IMG/VR virus record: IMGVR_UViG_3300044635_002154
Location: 1-25,377 of that record
DNA length: 25,377 bases
Direction: 5' to 3' (one strand)
DNA from: a virus
Below are positions 21,318 through 25,377 of the stretch, one piece after another. The notes below the pieces were generated by a model. The model was not told where the DNA came from and did not search any database. It saw only the letters and a list, made by a program, of their open reading frames with translations. The translations under genes were made by a program, and so were the position numbers. Each line of letters begins with the position of its first letter. The first letter of the stretch is position 1.

Positions 21318-21920
21318 ATGAATTATAATCTGTATATTCGTGACGATCAACCCATTTATGATGGAACTCTTATCCACAATCGCTTTGCTTACAAGCTGCT
21401 GCGCAATAAAGTATTACCTCACGGCAATATTGTCGCGTTTCGATCTCCTATGAAGGTTGAAGCAGCAGGAATGATTGATCTTGAAGATGTGCTCAGCAAT
21501 GATTACATCTACTCCAAGGATGCAATTAATTTCTGTTGGGAAATTCCTCATCTCGAAGCTTTTGGTGCAGTAGCATTCCAACGACTTCTCAACACACAAA
21601 TTGCTAATGCATTGTATAAACAGCTCAACTTGCCCATTGAGGTAAGTGGTGATGATTTGCTTGTGCATAATCAATTTGAAGGCAGTGATGGCAATGCATA
21701 TGCAAAAGGCAAATGCTCTGTTAGCATTACATATGCTAAGAATGGTGCAGCACTTGGCCATACAGGCATCAACATTGATGCAGGCAATCAGGCGCCAGGG
21801 TTTGCATACTCAACACGCTTGAATGAGAAGCAGACTGAAGAATTTATGAAAGATGTTATTGATATCTTTCATCAGCTGTGCGATAGCATTTTTGTTGCTA
21901 CAGCGAAGATTATTGCATGA
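21318..21920 (+). CDS. DUF366 family protein
   Basis: The 200-residue protein matches the DUF366 pattern (PF04017): YDGTLIHNRFAYK at the start, NIVAFRSPMKVE, MIDLEDVLSNDYIYSKDAINFCWEIP, and VAFQRLLNTQIA. The family function is unknown; members occur in archaea, bacteria and marine T4-like phages. A Ser/His-containing stretch, GHTGINIDAGN, in the C-terminal half may be part of an active site. It starts a new transcription unit and overlaps the next gene by 4 bases (ATGA). Confidence 0.75.
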   Translation: MNYNLYIRDDQPIYDGTLIHNRFAYKLLRNKVLPHGNIVAFRSPMKVEAAGMIDLEDVLSNDYIYSKDAINFCWEIPHLEAFGAVAFQRLLNTQIANALYKQLNLPIEVSGDDLLVHNQFEGSDGNAYAKGKCSVSITYAKNGAALGHTGINIDAGNQAPGFAYSTRLNEKQTEEFMKDVIDIFHQLCDSIFVATAKIIA

Positions 21921-22288
21921 CCATATTTGATATATTGTCATCCATTCTCTTTACTAAAAAGCCAATTGAGCTAAATTTAGAGAATGAGAAAGAATTCAAC
22001 CTCTTCATGGTGAATAGATGGATATCCATGCATTCACCAGAAAAGGCAGCTTTGATAAACTCCACCACAAACAAGTGGTGGAGTTTATTTGATACCAAGC
22101 AGCAGCAATTTGATTTTTTAATGCATTTGCTCAACAAGAGCAAATATAAAAAAATCGACTATATTAAAAAAGTAGCAAAGCAGAAAAAAGCAGATGATGA
22201 AAAGCAAATGCTTGAAAAGTCTTTTGCTAATAATAATTTTATGAGTGTTAAACAGTTGAGAGAGTTGCAAAGCATAATGCATATGTAA
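21917..22288 (+). CDS. 62: Clamp-loader small subunit, gp62-like
   Basis: In T4, gp62 works with four gp44 subunits to load the gp45 sliding clamp. This 123-residue protein is shorter than T4 gp62 (187) but resembles the shortened marine T4-like version. It starts MTIFDILSSILFTKKP, has the segment KEFNLFMVNRWISM, then QQFDFLMHLLNKSKYKKIDYIKK. The assignment rests on this pattern and could be wrong; gp44 is not in the window. A perfect 14 bp hairpin covers the codons for INSTTNKWWSLF. Confidence 0.62.
   Translation: MTIFDILSSILFTKKPIELNLENEKEFNLFMVNRWISMHSPEKAALINSTTNKWWSLFDTKQQQFDFLMHLLNKSKYKKIDYIKKVAKQKKADDEKQMLEKSFANNNFMSVKQLRELQSIMHM
22055..22088. repeat. Perfect 14 bp inverted repeat with 6-base loop inside the gp62-like gene
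   Basis: ATAAACTCCACCAC at 22055-22068 pairs with 22075-22088 around the loop AAACAA. The GC-rich inner part, ACTCCACCAC/GTGGTGGAGT, is followed on the plus strand by TTATTTGAT, so it has the form of an intrinsic terminator or attenuator, although it lies within an open reading frame. The minus strand has a similar trailing tract. Confidence 0.8.
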
Positions 22289-22297
22289 ATAGCATGT

Positions 22298-22714
22298 ATG
22301 CCTGCTAACATTGATCAGCTCTCTCCTACACGCAATTTAATTGATTTATCTGCACATTCTGATGGAAATTTTGGAATGGAAGATTTTGTACTGTCTCAAG
22401 TATACAGTGACATCATTTTAGTTGAATTCATTGATTTGTCTGATGATGGAGAAAACGTCAAGCGTGGTAGCATCTATATTCCAACAAATACACTCATAAA
22501 AGCATGGCGAAAAGCTAAAGTTGTATTGGTTGGAACTGAAGTAAAAAATACCAAAGTTGGTGACATTGTAATGTTCCCAAATGACAAGGGCGTGACTGTT
22601 TCTGGCATGGATGTAGCAGGTTATGGAAAAATTAAAAATGGTATGTTCTTGAATGAACAGCGGTTATTTGGCAAATGCTCTCCCAAGCAAGATGAAATTG
22701 AAATAATCGGTTAA
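22298..22714 (+). CDS. 31: Co-chaperonin, gp31/GroES-like
   Basis: T4 gp31 replaces GroES as the lid of GroEL so that the capsid protein can fold. This 138-residue protein shows the GroES fold pattern: YSDIILVEFIDLSDDGENVKRGSIYIP, with the mobile-loop region (residues about 44-60) leading into the IYIP strand; KVVLVGTEVKNTKVGDIVMFP, with the V-x-x-GD-x-V strand; and a C-terminal strand. It is somewhat longer than GroES (about 97) because of a 30-residue N-terminal extension. The context of core replication and assembly genes fits. Confidence 0.75.
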   Translation: MPANIDQLSPTRNLIDLSAHSDGNFGMEDFVLSQVYSDIILVEFIDLSDDGENVKRGSIYIPTNTLIKAWRKAKVVLVGTEVKNTKVGDIVMFPNDKGVTVSGMDVAGYGKIKNGMFLNEQRLFGKCSPKQDEIEIIG

Positions 22715-22716
22715 TT

Positions 22717-23097
22717 ATGCCACTTGCTTCGTATGGTACTCTTTACAGCTCATTGCTCAACAGCGTTGTTGAGGTAAAGTTTACCCGTCGTCGTCAATTG
22801 CCAGGATTGCCGCCCATAAGAAGAATGCTTTGCACAAACAACATGAATGTGCTTGGATCAACCAATGGGCGCATTGTTCTAAATTATAGAACACCCACCA
22901 ATAGAGTTAAATATGATCCAACTGCAAAGAATCTTATAATTACCTGGGACATATTAATGCAGGATTTTCGCACCATAAGTTTAGATGCCTGTGAAATTGC
23001 TAAAACGTATGCTCCTGGTGATGAGTTTTGGACAGTTTTTAATGAGACGTATTTTCCAATGTCTCAGCAACAAAAAATAGCATTTATGATGTCATGA
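22717..23097 (+). CDS. WYL_2/DUF2693-like small beta-barrel protein
   Basis: The 126-residue protein contains VVEVKFTRRRQLPG, RRMLCTNNMNVLGS, a linker with LNYRTPTNRVKYDPTAKN and IITWDILMQDFRTISLD. The R-R-M-L-C-T-N and W-D-x-x-x-x-x-F-R features agree with the WYL_2 (Sm-like SH3 beta-barrel) domain of phages, which has no settled function and may bind nucleic acid. It starts 2 bases after the gp31-like stop and overlaps the next start by 4 bases. Confidence 0.6.
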   Translation: MPLASYGTLYSSLLNSVVEVKFTRRRQLPGLPPIRRMLCTNNMNVLGSTNGRIVLNYRTPTNRVKYDPTAKNLIITWDILMQDFRTISLDACEIAKTYAPGDEFWTVFNETYFPMSQQQKIAFMMS

Positions 23098-23432
23098 TTT
23101 CCGAGGTTATAGAAAAACATTTTAGCAAATTTCTTTTGAGTAAAATTGCGTTTGAAATAAACGGCAAGGTTATAAAAAAGGGCAGACTCACGCTCATAGC
23201 AGTCAAAGACTTTCATATATTCTTTGTTATACATTCAGAGAGTGGTGACAGCAAACAATTTATAGTTCCACTGCCCTATAATTTAACACTTGTTGATAAA
23301 GACTGTTTGTGTCTTGATTATACCATTGATACTCTCTGCATGGGCAATAAAAATTTGTTTTTTAAATTTAAAACAACATCCCGCAAGAAGACATCCAGGT
23401 TTTTTGATACAAAAATGTATTGCAAAAAATAA
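23094..23432 (+). CDS. Unknown 112-residue protein
   Basis: I do not recognise it. The protein is rich in Lys and Phe with beta-type alternation (KGRLTLIAVKDFHIFFVIH) and ends in a basic tail (KTTSRKKTSRFFDTKMYCKK) that could bind nucleic acid. There is no signal or membrane segment. The ATGA overlap with the preceding gene supports a real coding sequence. Confidence 0.6.
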   Translation: MISEVIEKHFSKFLLSKIAFEINGKVIKKGRLTLIAVKDFHIFFVIHSESGDSKQFIVPLPYNLTLVDKDCLCLDYTIDTLCMGNKNLFFKFKTTSRKKTSRFFDTKMYCKK

Positions 23433-23447
23433 TAAAGACTGTATAGT
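23420..23447 (+). promoter_or_regulatory. Sigma70-like promoter of the helicase gene
   Basis: TTGCAA at 23420-23425, 16 bases, TATAGT at 23442-23447, then 6 bases to ATG at 23454. It fits the shared geometry of the window. Confidence 0.5.
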
Positions 23448-23453
23448 TGGTTC

Positions 23454-25076
23454 ATGATAAATTATAATGAAACCTTTCCGCAAGGATTCACAGCCACTGA
23501 TGCTCAGCAAGCTGTTCTCAATCAATTAACAGAGGCATTTGCAAAACATAAATTTGTAATTTGCTGCGCGCCAACGGGAAGTGGCAAAAGCTTCATTGCT
23601 AAATCAATTGCCAACTCAAGCAAAAAGCCACAACAGAGGCCGATTGATTTAATTAATTCATATGCAGCATATGAAATGGAAAACGGTAGTTTTGCATATC
23701 ATGAAGAGTTCATGAGCATGCCCAAGCATGGTGGTGCAGTTTTAACCATTACAAAAGCTTTGCAAGATCAATATGAGCGATTGTTCACAGACAGCAGTAT
23801 TCTCAAAGGCAAGAGCAACTACACTTGTCAAGTGGATCAAAACTTTGCTGTTGATGCTGCACCTTGCTTATTCTTGGAGAAGCTGAAGCGTGATTGCTGG
23901 GCAACCAACAAGTGCACATACTACACAAAACGCAATGAAAGCATCATTAACACCTTTAGTATCTTTAACTATACTATGTTTTTGTGTCTGCCAGAACATC
24001 TCAAGCAACGAGAGTATCTCATCTGTGATGAAGCTGCAGAATTAGAAGATGAAATTGTTAAAAACTTTAGCGTAGATATTCGGTCAAAGGTTTTGAATAA
24101 TCTCTTGCCTGATTTTAATCGCAACATTGATGTAGATAATTTGTCAAATGTAAAATCATACCTCAATGAAGTGTGTCCACTTTTGTATGATAAGATACAA
24201 GAATTGGAGAAAAAGGTTTCTAAGAAGAACAAAGCACCTGGCACAGGTGATGTAGCAAAGCTATCCAATGCTAAATCTTTGCATGGGCAAGTCTCAGCAG
24301 CTTTGGATCATTGGAATGAATGCGAATACGTAGCAGAAAGAACAAAAACAGGCATTGTTATTTCACCACTCAAAGTTGATAATCTATCACAATATTTGTT
24401 CAATTGTGCAGATAAAGTGCTGCTCATGTCTGCAACAATCATTGATCCAAGCACATTTGCTAAAACTCTTGGAATTACAGATTATGCTTATGTGGAGATG
24501 CCAAGCACCTTTGATGCTTCCAAGGCACCCATTGTTGTGTCAAGCAAGTATAAGATGAACAGATCCAACTGGGAGAAATTGATGCCAACGTTCAAGAGCA
24601 TCATTGAGCAAATTTGCAACAAACATAAAAATGACAAAGGTATTATTCATACACACAACATGGATATTACCAATTACATGAAGCAAAATCTCAAAGGTGA
24701 GAGATTTTTAGTGCGAGAACAAGGTGTAGATAATCAAGAAATTTTAACTCAACACATCAATGCATCAAGTAATACAGTATTAGTAAGTCCAAGCATGACC
24801 CATGGGGTGGATTTGAAAGATGATTTAGCAAGATTTCAAATCATTGTTAAGGCTCCATATTTACCACTCAACAGCAAGCGAATTAAAAAACTATTTGATC
24901 AGAATTCGCAATGGTATGTAAACAGGATGTTAACAACTGTAATTCAGGCTGCAGGCAGAGGAATTCGCAGCAAAGATGACCACTGCATAACATATATTTT
25001 AGATGGAAATATTGTTCAAAGCATATTGGATAACGCAGATAAATTGCCTAAATATTTTTTGAAACGATTCATATGA
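23454..25076 (+). CDS. XPD/DinG-like superfamily 2 helicase with probable Fe-S cluster
   Basis: The 540-residue protein is a DNA helicase of the DinG/Rad3 type, which moves 5' to 3' and unwinds forks, D-loops or R-loops. Walker A APTGSGKS is at 39-46. Cys125, Cys138, Cys148 and Cys154 lie between motif I and motif II, the position and number of the 4Fe-4S ligands of XPD and DinG. Motif II reads DEAA (192-195) in place of DEAH. In the second half are VLLMSATI (motif III-like), VSPSMTHGVDLKDD (motif V) and QAAGRGIRS (motif VI). It overlaps the next gene by 4 bases. A role in recombination or replication restart is inferred. Confidence 0.85.
   Translation: MINYNETFPQGFTATDAQQAVLNQLTEAFAKHKFVICCAPTGSGKSFIAKSIANSSKKPQQRPIDLINSYAAYEMENGSFAYHEEFMSMPKHGGAVLTITKALQDQYERLFTDSSILKGKSNYTCQVDQNFAVDAAPCLFLEKLKRDCWATNKCTYYTKRNESIINTFSIFNYTMFLCLPEHLKQREYLICDEAAELEDEIVKNFSVDIRSKVLNNLLPDFNRNIDVDNLSNVKSYLNEVCPLLYDKIQELEKKVSKKNKAPGTGDVAKLSNAKSLHGQVSAALDHWNECEYVAERTKTGIVISPLKVDNLSQYLFNCADKVLLMSATIIDPSTFAKTLGITDYAYVEMPSTFDASKAPIVVSSKYKMNRSNWEKLMPTFKSIIEQICNKHKNDKGIIHTHNMDITNYMKQNLKGERFLVREQGVDNQEILTQHINASSNTVLVSPSMTHGVDLKDDLARFQIIVKAPYLPLNSKRIKKLFDQNSQWYVNRMLTTVIQAAGRGIRSKDDHCITYILDGNIVQSILDNADKLPKYFLKRFI
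24685..24708 (+). repeat. 8 bp inverted repeat followed by a T-run inside the helicase gene
   Basis: AAAATCTC (24685-24692) pairs with GAGATTTT (24701-24708) around an 8-base loop, and TTAG follows in the run ATTTTTAG. It is terminator-like in form but short and AT-rich, so chance is a fair explanation. Confidence 0.35.
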
Positions 25077-25282
25077 ACTTCTTAAAACGACTCAACGACA
25101 ATACAATTCAGCTTTGCTGTGGCGGCAACAACTGCCCAACTGTTACAAAAATTGATGATGCAACAGTTGAGATTCAAGATGATGACGGCAACAAAATTCG
25201 CGTCAAACCAGGTCAAGCAAAATTAATTTCTGATGCTGTAACAGAAATTAATGCCAAAAAAGATGAGCTATTATTTGGCTAG
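25073..25282 (+). CDS. Small Cys-containing protein of unknown function
   Basis: The 69-residue product has a CCGGNNCP cluster (residues 15-22), which could bind a metal or form a disulfide, followed by a small beta-type segment with IQDDDGNKIRVKPGQAKLI. It resembles small proteins of marine T4-like phages by memory only. Its start overlaps the helicase stop as ATGA, so it is coupled to that gene. It ends in an overlap with a possible gene on the other strand. Confidence 0.65.
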   Translation: MNFLKRLNDNTIQLCCGGNNCPTVTKIDDATVEIQDDDGNKIRVKPGQAKLISDAVTEINAKKDELLFG

Positions 25283-25377
25283 TTGCATTGGTTTAGTTTT
25301 CATACTCAAGTATGGAAGCATTCTCAAATCAGTACGCAATGCATTGAGCAAATGTAATTTCTTCGCAGAGCTTTTCA
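25271..25377 (-). CDS. C-terminal end of a minus-strand gene entering from the right edge
   Basis: One minus-strand frame is open from the window edge to TAA at 25273-25271, giving 34 residues that end LPYLSMKTKPMQLAK. The other two minus frames close sooner (one stop at 25329), and no plus-strand start in this stretch leads anywhere. It overlaps the 25073 gene by 12 bases, as the other convergent pairs of the window do. A short stem CATAC-TCAA-GTATG lies at 25301-25314. I cannot name the product. Confidence 0.4.
   Translation of the reverse strand, partial: KSSAKKLHLLNALRTDLRMLPYLSMKTKPMQLAK

Noticed and set aside
1-25377. CRISPR array, integrase, transposase or rRNA
   Set aside because: I looked for spaced direct repeats, tyrosine or serine recombinase motifs, DDE motifs and rRNA-like stretches and saw none.

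Overview
The window is a piece of an AT-rich (about 35% G+C in the lines I counted), gene-dense genome of a T4-like myovirus, most likely marine. The evidence is the set of T4-type core genes: gp46 and gp47 (recombination nuclease), gp55 (late sigma factor), UvsW and UvsY, a gp62-like clamp-loader subunit and a gp31/GroES-like co-chaperonin. With them are genes typical of marine T4-like phages: PhoH, folE, queD, queE and a glycosyltransferase block. The sequence alone does not fix the host. I see no tRNA, rRNA, CRISPR array, integrase or insertion sequence.

Layout. Positions 1-4851, minus strand: recombination and late-transcription genes uvsY-uvsW, then gp55-gp47-gp46 (gp46 runs off the left edge). 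Positions 4877-7952, plus strand: a small basic protein, a GIY-YIG-like nuclease, an unknown protein, an Ala/Gln-rich protein, a possible PD-(D/E)XK nuclease and a retropepsin-like protein. Positions 7945-13309: folE (minus), an Ala/Pro-rich structural-type protein, queD, phoH (minus), queE, a Nudix hydrolase, a small protein and a P-loop kinase-like protein. Positions 13299-14144, minus strand: a fibre-like protein behind an exact T4 late octamer. Positions 14174-21304, plus strand: a nine-gene glycan block with two GT-A transferases, a GT10 fucosyltransferase-type enzyme, a GT9-like protein, two methyltransferases, a GT-B transferase, a GT75/STELLO-like protein and a clear GDP-mannose 3,5-epimerase. 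Positions 21318-25282, plus strand: DUF366, gp62-like, gp31-like, WYL_2-like, an unknown protein, an XPD/DinG-like Fe-S helicase and a small Cys-containing protein. A minus-strand gene enters from the right edge.

How it works together. The folE, queD and queE products make 7-deazaguanine precursors from GTP. The epimerase could supply GDP-L-galactose, a natural substitute donor for the GT10 enzyme. gp55 would read the TATAAATA-type octamers.

The most unexpected observation is regulatory. Most transcription units start with a sigma70-like promoter of one fixed design: TTGNNN, 16 (once 17) bases, a TATAAT-like hexamer, then only 5-9 bases to the start codon. This predicts leaderless or nearly leaderless mRNAs, and it agrees with the near absence of Shine-Dalgarno sequences. 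A second theme is perfect 10-14 bp hairpins inside coding sequences. Some may be terminators placed inside the opposing gene, because all convergent gene pairs here overlap.
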